Source of the DNA: Oscillospiraceae bacterium | Lineage (GTDB): Bacteria > Bacillota > Clostridia > Oscillospirales > Ruminococcaceae | Direction of reading: 5' to 3' | DNA: 64,000 nt | Assembly (NCBI GenBank): GCA_024404915.1 | Contig: JAKSPJ010000004.1 | Span: forward strand, 62,001 to 126,000 | Shown here: piece by piece, positions 1 through 8,138 of the stretch | Numbering within the stretch: position 1 is the first letter of the stretch | Layout of the letters: the number at the start of each line of letters is the position of its first letter | Notes under the pieces: model-generated | Told to the model about the DNA's origin: nothing | The model's input: the letters and a program-made list of their open reading frames with translations, nothing else | Databases searched by the model: none | Made by a program: the position numbers and the translations under genes

Positions 1-676
1 TCAGATTCAGGTTTATGAGGTGGAAGCGCCTGCGGTCTCCCGTGACCTTCAGACAGTTCACAGTGTCATTGCAGTGAATTTCCGTGTGCTGTCCTCTAAA
101 TCCGCAGAAATCTACCATGAAATCGGCAACGACTACCAAGCCGTTGTTCTGACACCTGCTGTACAGGAAAGCGTCAAGTCCATTACAGCGAAATACACCG
201 CAGAAGAACTGATTACCGAGCGTTCCACAGTAGGTGAACAGATTAAAGAACAGCTGAATAACAAGGTAATGGAATACGGCATTCAGATTGAGAAATTCAA
301 TATTGTGAATTTTGATTTCTCCTCTGAATTCAATTCTGCCATTGAACAGAAGCAGGTTGCGGAGCAGAACCTTCTGAAAACGGAAACAGAGCAGAAAGAG
401 GCACTTGTGATTGCAGAAGCTGAAGCAAAAAAGAAGGTCATTGCAGCAGAAGCTGAGGCAGATGCCATTCTGAAGAAGGCAGAAGCAGAAGCAGATGCAA
501 ACCAGATGCTGAATGATTCCCTGACAGAAAAGGTATTGAAGAAAAAGATGCTGGATGTCTGGGATGGCGCATTGCCGAAGGTGACCAGCGGTGACAGCAG
601 CTCCTATATGTTTGACCTGGGCGATGTTGCCGGTACTGCCGCAGGCACAGGTACCATCACAAATGAAATTGGCTGA
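1..676 (+). CDS. SPFH/band-7 (prohibitin-like) protein, 5' partial
   Basis: The gene enters from the left edge, open in frame from base 2, and stops at the TGA at 674-676. The visible part holds the end of an SPFH/band-7 domain (SVIAVNFRVLSS, then ELITERSTVGEQI) followed by a long Ala/Glu/Lys-rich helix (EAEAKKKVIAAEAEADAIL) typical of the flotillin/prohibitin coiled coil. These proteins form ring-like membrane scaffolds. The N-terminal membrane anchor lies outside the window. The C-terminus is short and Ser/Gly-rich. It is convergent with the GH5 gene and shares a bidirectional terminator with it. Family assignment is firm; the substrate or partner is unknown. Confidence 0.85.
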   Translation, partial: QIQVYEVEAPAVSRDLQTVHSVIAVNFRVLSSKSAEIYHEIGNDYQAVVLTPAVQESVKSITAKYTAEELITERSTVGEQIKEQLNNKVMEYGIQIEKFNIVNFDFSSEFNSAIEQKQVAEQNLLKTETEQKEALVIAEAEAKKKVIAAEAEADAILKKAEAEADANQMLNDSLTEKVLKKKMLDVWDGALPKVTSGDSSSYMFDLGDVAGTAAGTGTITNEIG

Positions 677-711
677 TGCGGTAATACCACACAGTCATAC
701 AGAATCCAAAA

Positions 712-742
712 ACAGCCCACTGAAATCAGTGGGCTGTCCTTA
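712..742. terminator. Bidirectional terminator between SPFH and GH5 genes
   Basis: A perfect 12-bp inverted repeat (712-723 with 726-737) lies between two convergent genes. On the reverse strand it is followed by TTTTTGG, a proper U-tract for the GH5 transcript; on the forward strand the tail CCTTAT is weak. Confidence 0.8.
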
Positions 743-749
743 TACAGAA

Positions 750-1700
750 TTACAAATACCGGAGCAGTTCGTCACGCACAGCATCCAGACGAGTGTCTGC
801 AATACCGAAATGCATGCCCTTCCAGGTCCATACGGCACGAGGAATATCATACTGCTCGAAGACAGCGTGGATGACCTTGAACCATGCCACAGTATCTTCC
901 GGGGAGATATACTGGATAATGCCGTACTCACCACAGTACAAAGAAGTATTTTCAGCCTTCGCCTTTTCCAGCGCAGCTGCAAACATCTCTGTAAAATACT
1001 CAACTGTAGTGCCGCTTTCGGAAAAGGGCATACGGTCATCCGGATTAATCTCTGCTGCCCAGGTTGCACCCTGATGTGTGAATACCAGCGGTTCATAGCA
1101 ATGGAAATTATACATAACCTTTGCATCCTTCGGCGGATTCAGTGCAGGAACAGTTTTTACGCTGTTGTTGAAGTAGCTGCCCACCAGAATAATGGTATCC
1201 GGTGCATAGACACGAATCCGTGCAATACAGATATCTGCAATGCGGTTCCATGCATCAATGAATTCTGCATCTGTAACTTCATTGAGAAGCTCAAAAACAA
1301 TCTGCCCGGGACGGCTGCCATAGCGTTTTGCAAATGCCTCCCACAGCTGATAAAACATATTCTGATACTTTTCATTGTCGAAAAAACCGCTTTCGTTTTC
1401 TCCGCTGTCAAATGAGAAACCAGCGGTTTTGTGCAGGTCCAGAATGACTCTCATATTGTATTTTTCAGAAAGGGCAAATGCATTGTCCAGTCTTGAAAAA
1501 CCATCTTCAATGAGAGTGCCGTCATTATTCTGAAACAGATTGAAATCTACAGGAATGCGGATATGGTCAAAACCTAATCCGGCAATCTCTGCAAAATCCT
1601 GCTCTGTGATGAATGTGTCCAGATGCTCTTTGGTATAATCGCACTGAGACAGCCAGCCACCCAGATTGACACCTTTATGGATATTTAAACTTTTCAGCAT
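750..1700 (-). CDS. Glycoside hydrolase family 5, no signal peptide (intracellular endoglucanase/glucosidase type)
   Basis: The 316-residue protein has the GH5 (beta/alpha)8 signatures: GVNLGGWL near residue 10, HIRIPVDF around 47-54, FELLNEV with the acid/base Glu at about 141, NFHCYEP near 198, CGEYG with the nucleophile Glu at about 258 and a WTWKG motif near 291. It covers a whole catalytic domain with no signal peptide, carbohydrate-binding module or dockerin. A cytoplasmic role on imported beta-glucan or mannan oligosaccharides is therefore inferred; the subfamily and substrate cannot be read from sequence alone. A GGGAGG SD lies just upstream of the ATG at 1700. The promoter region carries a repeated palindrome, suggesting dedicated regulation. 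Confidence 0.9.
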   Translation of the reverse strand: MLKSLNIHKGVNLGGWLSQCDYTKEHLDTFITEQDFAEIAGLGFDHIRIPVDFNLFQNNDGTLIEDGFSRLDNAFALSEKYNMRVILDLHKTAGFSFDSGENESGFFDNEKYQNMFYQLWEAFAKRYGSRPGQIVFELLNEVTDAEFIDAWNRIADICIARIRVYAPDTIILVGSYFNNSVKTVPALNPPKDAKVMYNFHCYEPLVFTHQGATWAAEINPDDRMPFSESGTTVEYFTEMFAAALEKAKAENTSLYCGEYGIIQYISPEDTVAWFKVIHAVFEQYDIPRAVWTWKGMHFGIADTRLDAVRDELLRYL

Positions 1701-1723
1701 AGCGGAAATCCTCCCTTATTTCG

Positions 1724-1788
1724 ATATCATGATTGTATCATAACTTGCGGTTATGAACAATCAGCTGTATATCCTTCATATCATGATT
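1724..1788 (-). promoter_or_regulatory. GH5 promoter with two ATATCATGATT operator-like repeats
   Basis: Reading the reverse strand, TTGTTC (1760-1755), a 17-bp spacer and TACAAT (1737-1732) with an upstream TGA (extended -10) make a plausible sigma-A promoter. The identical 11-mer ATATCATGATT, built on the palindrome ATCATGAT, occurs at 1724-1734, overlapping the -10, and again at 1778-1788, upstream of the -35. The pair looks like operators for a carbohydrate-responsive repressor; the regulator is not identifiable. Confidence 0.55.
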
Positions 1789-1884
1789 TTAACTCAAACT
1801 GCCGAAGATCACAAATTCTTCATAAAAAGCGGCAATCCCATCTTTTTCTTGCCGCATACTCTATACGATATCACATGCCAAAAC

Positions 1885-1915
1885 AAACGCCATCACCGAA
1901 AGTGATGGCGTTTTC
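1885..1915. terminator. Terminator downstream of GH43 gene
   Basis: A perfect 12-bp stem (1885-1896 with 1902-1913, loop CGAAA) is followed on the reverse strand by TGTTTTGG, placing it about 110 bases after the GH43 stop codon. On the forward strand it is followed by TCTCAT. Confidence 0.7.
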
Positions 1916-2021
1916 TCATACTGCAGCCTGCTATGATTATCCTTGTACTGATTATCAAGCTTCAGATGATCGTTCTTTGGGTATCGGGAAGGGGTTGTTT
2001 TTTTATTAGGATGGGGTTGTA

Positions 2022-5000
2022 TCAGTCGTTCTGATGCTCGTGGAAGAAAGAGGGCAGACCAGCATATACATAGTGTCTGACAAATCCCCACCAGTGTGTT
2101 TTTGAAGGACCTTCCAGGAAGTAGAAGTTACCCTGAGAGAAGTCACTGGTATAAATGAAGTGGCTGTCATTCTTCATCTGGTTAATCTGCGGAACCATAT
2201 TGCCGTATGCGATATCTTCCGTACCTGTTGCAGCGAAGATAAAGTACTCATCCGGCTTCAGACCCAGCTTGTCGATGGCACCTGTCAGAGCGCTTACACC
2301 GCCCCAGCAGTGACCGGACAACGGCATAAAGTAAGCGAAGATATCCAGGTCATTGATAAAGGTATTCCATGTAGAACCGCCGCCCATGGAGAATCCGCCG
2401 TATCCGCGGTGGTATCTGGTTTTCTGGAGATTAGAAATAGAAGTGTTCTTATTGGCATAAGTGGAGTATTTGCCTTCCACATAAGGAACGATGGTTTCAC
2501 GCATTTCCTTCCAGACATCGCCTGCGCCGTCCGGGCAGTTATTAAATGTAGGAGTTACAACAATCAGCGGTTCCAGCTCACCGGCTGCAATCATATGGTC
2601 AAAGATGTTCTGGAACTGTGTGGAGCTGTCAAAGAAACAGGTCTTTTCATTTTCTCCGCCGCCGTGCATCAGATAGAAAACATTGTATTTCTTGCTTGCG
2701 TCATACTCAGGCGGGAGGTAAACATACATTGTTTTTGCACCGTTGATGCCGGTGTAGTTTTCCTGAACAACCTTGCCCGCCTTGCTTGCAGCAGAGGTGT
2801 AGTTGCCCGGAAATTCGTGATATGTGACTGAAGGATTGTATTCATAGCTGCTCGGTGTTCTGATCGGCTCTGCCTTCTCCGGATACTCATCTGTGACGCC
2901 AAGGACATACTGCTGGATCCAGAGAATATCTGCTTCTGTTACAGTGCCATTCTGGTCCACATCAGCTGCCAGCTCTGCAATCTTGCTGCTGAATGCCTCT
3001 TTTCTGAAGCCAATCTTTGCGAGAGAAAGGTCAATTGCATTGATAACGCCGTCGGAGTTTACATCACCCAGCCTGAAGGAGGACACACCCGGACCATCAA
3101 TTTCCTGTCCCTTTGGAGCAGCAATCATATCGTCAACATAGAAACTGTGTGTACCGGAATCTGTTTCCACATAAATCTGCATTTCAGATGCGCCAGCCGG
3201 AATGGTGTATGCTGTGTTGGAAAGCTGCACCCATTCGCCCTTCACTGCGTTTTCAGTGGAAATCTTGTCGTAGTGCACTTCACCATCAGAACCGGTATAC
3301 TGGAGTGTGAAGTGGAATGTTGTGGTATCGGGGCCGTCGGTGTATTTTACAGCTGTGCTGAAACTGTAGGCCTCACCCGGCTTGAATGTGAAGCTGCTCA
3401 GGTTATGAACTGCACCATTCCAGGAAGCCTCACGGCCGCTGCAAAGCAGGGATTTGCTTCCTTCATATGCTTCAGCGGAAGTCGCTGCAACGGATGCAGA
3501 GCCACGTCCTGTAAAGCTTTCAGCATTCTTCTCGAATGTATAGTGGAACAGGTATCCGTTGGGATCCGGCTCAGTATAGGTCGGCACATTCCAATCCGCA
3601 CGCTCATAGTAGAATGCATCGAAATCTGCATATCCGCCGGTGGATTTGGTCGGATAGCTGTACAATGCGTTCCTGTAGCCTGTGAAGAGCTTCAGGTCAT
3701 AGGTCATAGAAAGGGTATCGCCGATTTTCTTCCAGTCACTGCCATTATAGGAATAGTAGAAGTTTGCCTTGTCAATATTATTGGAGACGTTGAAATTGCT
3801 GTCCACTGTGTTGTAGTTGTAATCAATCTTGAGATAAATCTCATCGCCGGAGAGATTCACCTCTTCGATAATCTTATTGCTGCTGTTGGCAACTTCGTTT
3901 CCGCCGTTCTTTGCCATATAGATTTTCTTTGCGCCGCTGTCAGTAACATAAACACCCACATTGCCGTAGTTCAGCTGGAATGCTGACAAGCCTGCATAGT
4001 CACCGGCTTTCATGTGAGATGTATCCAGCTTCGCAATACCGGAACAGGAAGGACCTTCTGTACGCATGGTCAGTGTGTTTCGTGCATGAAGTAGCTCATT
4101 TGCCGTCGACTTATTATAGAGTCGGAGATAACCCGGGCGGTCAGTTACGGACCATGCACTGTTATCCGGATTATGGTTCCACTGCCATTCCAGCTGAAGC
4201 TTGTTGGAGCTGTAATCGAACTCGTCATCCTTCGCCAGAGAAGTTCCCTTGTAGCCGTCCGGCACTTCCAGGGTTACAGGAGCTTTTCCGTTCACGCCGA
4301 GAACAGGCCAGTCGTTCTGCCATGTCATGGGAACCAATACCGGGATACGGCCCACAGAGCCGTGATCCTGGAAAAGCAGTGCGTACCAGTCGCCGTCGGT
4401 GGTCTGAATAACACCGCCCTGTGCAACACCGCTGCCGTAGGTACCCAGACCGGATTCCAGAACAGTTTTTCCCTCATATGTGCCAAGGAGGCTCTTGCTG
4501 CGGTAGCAAAGTTCCAGTCTGCCGTGACCATTTGGCCATGCAATCACGAATACATAATAGTAATCGCCGATTTTGTGAACGTGAGAACCTTCACCTGCCA
4601 GGCCGCTGAGCCCTGTTTTGAAAAGGGTTTTATCAGCGCCGCCGGACTTGAAGCCGGTCATGTCGCTGTTGAATTCCTTGATTTTGATTTCACCGCCGCC
4701 GCCGTAGACAAGATATTTTCTGCCGTCTGTGTCAAACAGCATAGAAGCATCATGATACATACCGTTCAGCTCTGTTCTGGTCCAGGAGCCGCTTTCAATA
4801 TCCTTTGTCTTATAAATATACGACTTTCCGGTGCCGTAGCTTCCGAAGAAGACGTAGAAGGTACCGTTGTCATAGCGAAGGCTGGTTGCCCATTGACCGT
4901 GGGCATAATCATTCTTTCCGTTTGTCAGATTCTGAACATCGCCGTCTGCATAGGTGTCGTACACATAGCCGCAGATTTCCCAGGAAAACAAATCTGTGGA

Positions 5001-5225
5001 TTTCATAATGGGAACGCCCGGTGTAAAGAACATGGTGGTGCTGACCATATAATAGGTATCTCCCACACGGATGATATCGTCATCCGGCACATCAGACCAG
5101 ATGAACGGATTGGCAATGGTCTCGGTTGCGGAAGCCTGCAGTGCCGGCAGCTGCGGCATGGCAGAAACTACTCCTGCGCAGCATGCTGCTGCCGTGACTG
5201 CACTCAGGACTTGTCTGAATTTCAT
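2022..5225 (-). CDS. Secreted GH43 - CBM - type I dockerin - CE1 feruloyl-esterase-like enzyme
   Basis: This 1067-residue protein begins with a signal peptide (about 1-33). The GH43 beta-propeller (about 38-325) has the NPFIWSDVPDDD start (catalytic-base region), HDASMLFD near 158 and GEGSH with the likely acid Glu at 212. A GH43-associated beta-sandwich follows (about 333-540). Next come a CBM22/CBM4_9-like module (about 557-705) and a type I dockerin (about 718-780) with two Ca-binding repeats, GDVNSDGVINAIDL and ADVDQNGTVTEADI. The C-terminal CE1-type alpha/beta hydrolase (about 800-1067) has GFSMGG (nucleophile Ser 946) and a likely catalytic His at 1044. The architecture fits a cellulosomal enzyme that trims arabinose or xylose and cleaves feruloyl or acetyl esters from xylan. 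It stands alone, divergent from the surface operon. Confidence 0.93.
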   Translation of the reverse strand: MKFRQVLSAVTAAACCAGVVSAMPQLPALQASATETIANPFIWSDVPDDDIIRVGDTYYMVSTTMFFTPGVPIMKSTDLFSWEICGYVYDTYADGDVQNLTNGKNDYAHGQWATSLRYDNGTFYVFFGSYGTGKSYIYKTKDIESGSWTRTELNGMYHDASMLFDTDGRKYLVYGGGGEIKIKEFNSDMTGFKSGGADKTLFKTGLSGLAGEGSHVHKIGDYYYVFVIAWPNGHGRLELCYRSKSLLGTYEGKTVLESGLGTYGSGVAQGGVIQTTDGDWYALLFQDHGSVGRIPVLVPMTWQNDWPVLGVNGKAPVTLEVPDGYKGTSLAKDDEFDYSSNKLQLEWQWNHNPDNSAWSVTDRPGYLRLYNKSTANELLHARNTLTMRTEGPSCSGIAKLDTSHMKAGDYAGLSAFQLNYGNVGVYVTDSGAKKIYMAKNGGNEVANSSNKIIEEVNLSGDEIYLKIDYNYNTVDSNFNVSNNIDKANFYYSYNGSDWKKIGDTLSMTYDLKLFTGYRNALYSYPTKSTGGYADFDAFYYERADWNVPTYTEPDPNGYLFHYTFEKNAESFTGRGSASVAATSAEAYEGSKSLLCSGREASWNGAVHNLSSFTFKPGEAYSFSTAVKYTDGPDTTTFHFTLQYTGSDGEVHYDKISTENAVKGEWVQLSNTAYTIPAGASEMQIYVETDSGTHSFYVDDMIAAPKGQEIDGPGVSSFRLGDVNSDGVINAIDLSLAKIGFRKEAFSSKIAELAADVDQNGTVTEADILWIQQYVLGVTDEYPEKAEPIRTPSSYEYNPSVTYHEFPGNYTSAASKAGKVVQENYTGINGAKTMYVYLPPEYDASKKYNVFYLMHGGGENEKTCFFDSSTQFQNIFDHMIAAGELEPLIVVTPTFNNCPDGAGDVWKEMRETIVPYVEGKYSTYANKNTSISNLQKTRYHRGYGGFSMGGGSTWNTFINDLDIFAYFMPLSGHCWGGVSALTGAIDKLGLKPDEYFIFAATGTEDIAYGNMVPQINQMKNDSHFIYTSDFSQGNFYFLEGPSKTHWWGFVRHYVYAGLPSFFHEHQND

Positions 5226-5420
5226 AACATATTCCCCCTAAAATACTGTTTCAATATTTCTTTCTATGAAGCTTGTATTACTTCTGTATTTATCATAATA
5301 CCAATTACATACAATTGCAATGAAAAATATGCAGAAATCATAGACAAAATGAAGAAAAAAACAACTTTCAAGCCAAAGCCCCCGCAACTTGTATATTAGA
5401 TTTGTTCATTTCGGTGCAAC

Positions 5421-5449
5421 TTGACAAATTATATATCTAATGATATAAT
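5421..5449 (+). promoter_or_regulatory. Consensus promoter of the surface operon
   Basis: TTGACA at 5421-5426, a 17-bp spacer and TATAAT at 5444-5449 with TGA directly before it (extended -10) form a near-ideal sigma-A promoter about 110 bases before the first gene. The 8-mer GCAACTTG occurs at 5384-5391 and 5416-5423, 32 bp apart and overlapping the -35, a possible binding site. The remainder of the 5226-5559 divergent region holds an AT-rich stretch in which the GH43 promoter must lie, but no clear match was found. Confidence 0.85.
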
Positions 5450-5559
5450 GTGTACGATAGAAAAGCCGCACATGCAAAACAGAATGCATTCATGGGATTT
5501 TTTGCAGTATTCTGAACCAGGACTATTGGGCGGCCAGGAGGATAAAGGAGGTTTTGCAT

Positions 5560-7386
5560 ATGAGACGAAAGCACATGCTTCGCTGGGCAGTGGGAATCGG
5601 TGTATTTCTTGCAGCGGCGATGCAGGCCGGATTTACAGCTGCAGCGAATACAGCAGACAACGGCTGGTATATCGGTGACAACCACAGAATCTATTATGCT
5701 GCTGATGGCAGGAATCTGACCGGTGAGCAGATGATTGATGATACCCCATATCTGTTTGCCCCCAACGGCGTATTACAGACGGGATGGCAGACTGTATTTG
5801 GTAAACGGTATTATTATGACCGAGATGGTAAGGCACAGTTTGGCTGGGTAGAATGGCGTGGAGAAACCTATTATGTCACCCTTGAAGGCGGAAAGCAGAC
5901 AACTTCTTTTATAGATGATGCACAAGAAGAATACAACTTCGATGCATGTGGTGTACTGCTGGAGCCATCCGCAGAGGCCTGGACGCAGAATGCAGAAGGA
6001 CTCTGGCGGTATGGTGATGCCGTCGGCGAAACGGAAATTGACGGCATCGTATATCTGTTTGATGAGAATCACCGTCTGATGACAGGATTTCAGACCCTCT
6101 CTGACGGCACAATCCGTTATTACGACGGGGAGACACACAACAGCGTCATCGGCTGGCTGACGACTGATGAAAAGACATATTATCTTTCTTCAGAACAGGG
6201 TTTGCTGAAGGGCAGACAGTCTGTGGTGGACACATACTATTATTTTTCTGCGGAAGACGGCAGCTTGCAGTATGGCTGGATTACAAACGAAGAAACCTGC
6301 TTTGCAGATGAAAACGGCAGATTGGTCACGGGTGCCCGGGAAATAGAGGGCACGCTGTATCATTTCCGTGAAGACGGTACGCTGGGCAGCGGTGCTGCAT
6401 TGTGGAACGATAGGGTTTATGTGTTCTCTGACAGCGGCCTGCTGCAAAGCGGCTGGGTGACAGATGATGCCGGGAACAAATATTATGGCGATGAAAACGG
6501 TGCGGCTCTGACAGGCAGACAGTCAATGGATGACAGCATCTATTTCTTTGATGCGCAGGGTGTGATGCAGAAGGGTTGGATTGAGACGGATGGCGCATAC
6601 TGTTATGCGGATCCGGAGACAGGTGTTCTTGCGGTGAATTTCACCCGTGTAGACGGCATCATCTATTATTTTGATGCTGAAGGTGAAAGAGGCAGAGGCG
6701 TCACTGACATTGACGGCACCATTTTTCTGCTGAATGACAAGGGCATTCCCCAGGTTGGCTGGTATACTGCGGCGGATGGCAGCAAGTATTACGGCAGCGG
6801 TAATGCATCTGCGGTCATTGGCTGGCAGGTAATCGGCGATGTGTATTATTACTTCCACGAAGACGGAAAAATGGCAGTATCTGAAACCATTGAGAATTAT
6901 GTGATTGGCGCTGACGGTGTGGCACGCTGCCAGATGGCGGTGACAGTGGATAATCTGCTGAAAAACACCAACGGCACACCAACAGGCATTTTCTCTTATT
7001 GCACTTCCCGATATCGCTATTCTCATATTGAGGCAACCAGAACTGTAAACCAGCTGATGAATGCCGGATGGGATACACTGGTGCAGTATACACTGTCACA
7101 TCGTTCCGGCGTATGCTACTATCTTGCAGCAACATATGAATATTTCTGTAAGCGTGCAGGCTACACCACAAGAATGATTCATGCAACCCACAGCACAGGA
7201 AATCATTATTGGGTTCAGGTTTTGCAGGATGGCGTATGGCACACCTATGATCCGACCTACTCAGCCCGTAATGATATTTCATGGAATTATCAGATTTCCC
7301 TTGGCAACTATACGGTTCTGGGTATTGTGGAAACAGAATATGATGCAAGAGGCAAGTATGTCGGCTGCACATATACAAGATGGTAA
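5560..7386 (+). CDS. Secreted cell-wall/glucan-binding repeat protein with transglutaminase-like domain
   Basis: The chosen ATG at 5560 sits 8 bases after AGGAGG; a TTG at 5554 is too close. The 608-residue product has a signal peptide (about 1-29). Residues 30-450 are choline/glucan-binding-type repeats, with recurring G-W-x-x-x-x-G-x-x-Y-Y-Y/F and D-x-x-G units (for example GWQTVFGKRYYYDRDGKAQF). The C-terminal domain (about 460-600) is transglutaminase-like, with Cys 519 in SGVCYYLA, His 549 in GNHYWVQV and Asp 564 in YDPTYS as the expected triad. The repeats probably anchor it to surface glycan, while the Cys-His-Asp domain could crosslink or hydrolyse amide bonds. The ligand is unknown. 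It leads an operon with a lipoprotein and an acylation pair. Confidence 0.88.
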   Translation: MRRKHMLRWAVGIGVFLAAAMQAGFTAAANTADNGWYIGDNHRIYYAADGRNLTGEQMIDDTPYLFAPNGVLQTGWQTVFGKRYYYDRDGKAQFGWVEWRGETYYVTLEGGKQTTSFIDDAQEEYNFDACGVLLEPSAEAWTQNAEGLWRYGDAVGETEIDGIVYLFDENHRLMTGFQTLSDGTIRYYDGETHNSVIGWLTTDEKTYYLSSEQGLLKGRQSVVDTYYYFSAEDGSLQYGWITNEETCFADENGRLVTGAREIEGTLYHFREDGTLGSGAALWNDRVYVFSDSGLLQSGWVTDDAGNKYYGDENGAALTGRQSMDDSIYFFDAQGVMQKGWIETDGAYCYADPETGVLAVNFTRVDGIIYYFDAEGERGRGVTDIDGTIFLLNDKGIPQVGWYTAADGSKYYGSGNASAVIGWQVIGDVYYYFHEDGKMAVSETIENYVIGADGVARCQMAVTVDNLLKNTNGTPTGIFSYCTSRYRYSHIEATRTVNQLMNAGWDTLVQYTLSHRSGVCYYLAATYEYFCKRAGYTTRMIHATHSTGNHYWVQVLQDGVWHTYDPTYSARNDISWNYQISLGNYTVLGIVETEYDARGKYVGCTYTRW

Positions 7387-7406
7387 TAATGAAAGGAAAA
7401 GGTACT

Positions 7407-8123
7407 ATGAAAAAGAAGGGCATGTTTTTAACCGCAATGCTGCTTTGCGGCATATTGAGCGCCTGCGGCACTGATGCCGTGGAGGAAAGTTCCGGTACAG
7501 CAGAGGAAACCACTGCAGTGACAACAGAAACAACCGCAGAGGAAGAAGCAGAAACTACAACTACAGCAGAGGAATCCGAAGAAGCTGACACAACCTCAGA
7601 GACAACAGCAACGGAAGAGGCAGACACCACAGAGGAAACCACAGCAGCTGCGCCTGAGGATGCATCCCAGGCTGAAGGTGCAAACGGCGGAGAACCGCAG
7701 AATGATACCCCACAGCAGAACACAGTCACAGAAGCGCCGCAGCAGTCCGCTGAGCCCTATCTGCTGGATGCCATCCGTGTGGAAACAGAATGTTCCGCCT
7801 ATCTTGCAGCACATCCCTCCAATCGCTTTGAAGAAGCAATCAGCTGCATCGGCGAAGGAAAAGACCGCACATATACCTATGATACATTCAAACTGATTAC
7901 CTATTTTGAGAATGGTACAGAAACGCTGAAGGAAATCAATCTGACTGCCCCCGGTATTGCTACCAGAAAGGGCATTTCCGTCGGCAGTTCCGCAGAGGAA
8001 GTGGTGCAGGCCTATGGCGCACCGGAAGACGCTGAGTATTATGGTTATCAGACAGAGGACGGCACCGTGGAATTCTCCATAGAAGGCGGCCGTGTGGTCA
8101 TGATTCTGTTCTACGTGTTCTGA
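7407..8123 (+). CDS. Lipoprotein with Thr/Glu-rich linker
   Basis: The ATG at 7407 follows AAAGGAAAAGG and is preferred over the ATG at 7389, because it starts directly with a lipoprotein signal (MKKKGMFLTAMLL, lipobox LSAC). The 238-residue product then has about 90 residues rich in Thr, Glu, Ala and Ser, a typical extended surface linker. A small C-terminal domain (about 120-238) contains GISVGSSAEEVVQAYG, resembling the BamE/SmpA-type fold often found in Firmicute lipoproteins. No enzymatic motif is visible. It lies 20 bases after the transglutaminase-like gene and 15 before the MBOAT gene, so it belongs to the same operon. Function unknown. Confidence 0.8.
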   Translation: MKKKGMFLTAMLLCGILSACGTDAVEESSGTAEETTAVTTETTAEEEAETTTTAEESEEADTTSETTATEEADTTEETTAAAPEDASQAEGANGGEPQNDTPQQNTVTEAPQQSAEPYLLDAIRVETECSAYLAAHPSNRFEEAISCIGEGKDRTYTYDTFKLITYFENGTETLKEINLTAPGIATRKGISVGSSAEEVVQAYGAPEDAEYYGYQTEDGTVEFSIEGGRVVMILFYVF

Positions 8124-8138
8124 TTCGGAGATACAGAT

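Noticed and set aside
591-1415. Forward open frame across the SPFH end and GH5
   Set aside because: It runs through the bidirectional terminator and is antisense to GH5.
4173-5399. Forward open frame opposite the GH43 gene
   Set aside because: Antisense of the GH43 domain, with no SD and a composition typical of shadow frames.
5554-5559. TTG start for the wall-binding transglutaminase-like protein
   Set aside because: It lies only 2 bases after AGGAGG, while the ATG at 5560 has ideal spacing.
7480-7680. Thr/Glu-rich repeat stretch as a separate repeat element
   Set aside because: It is low-complexity coding sequence of a lipoprotein linker and not a DNA repeat in its own right.
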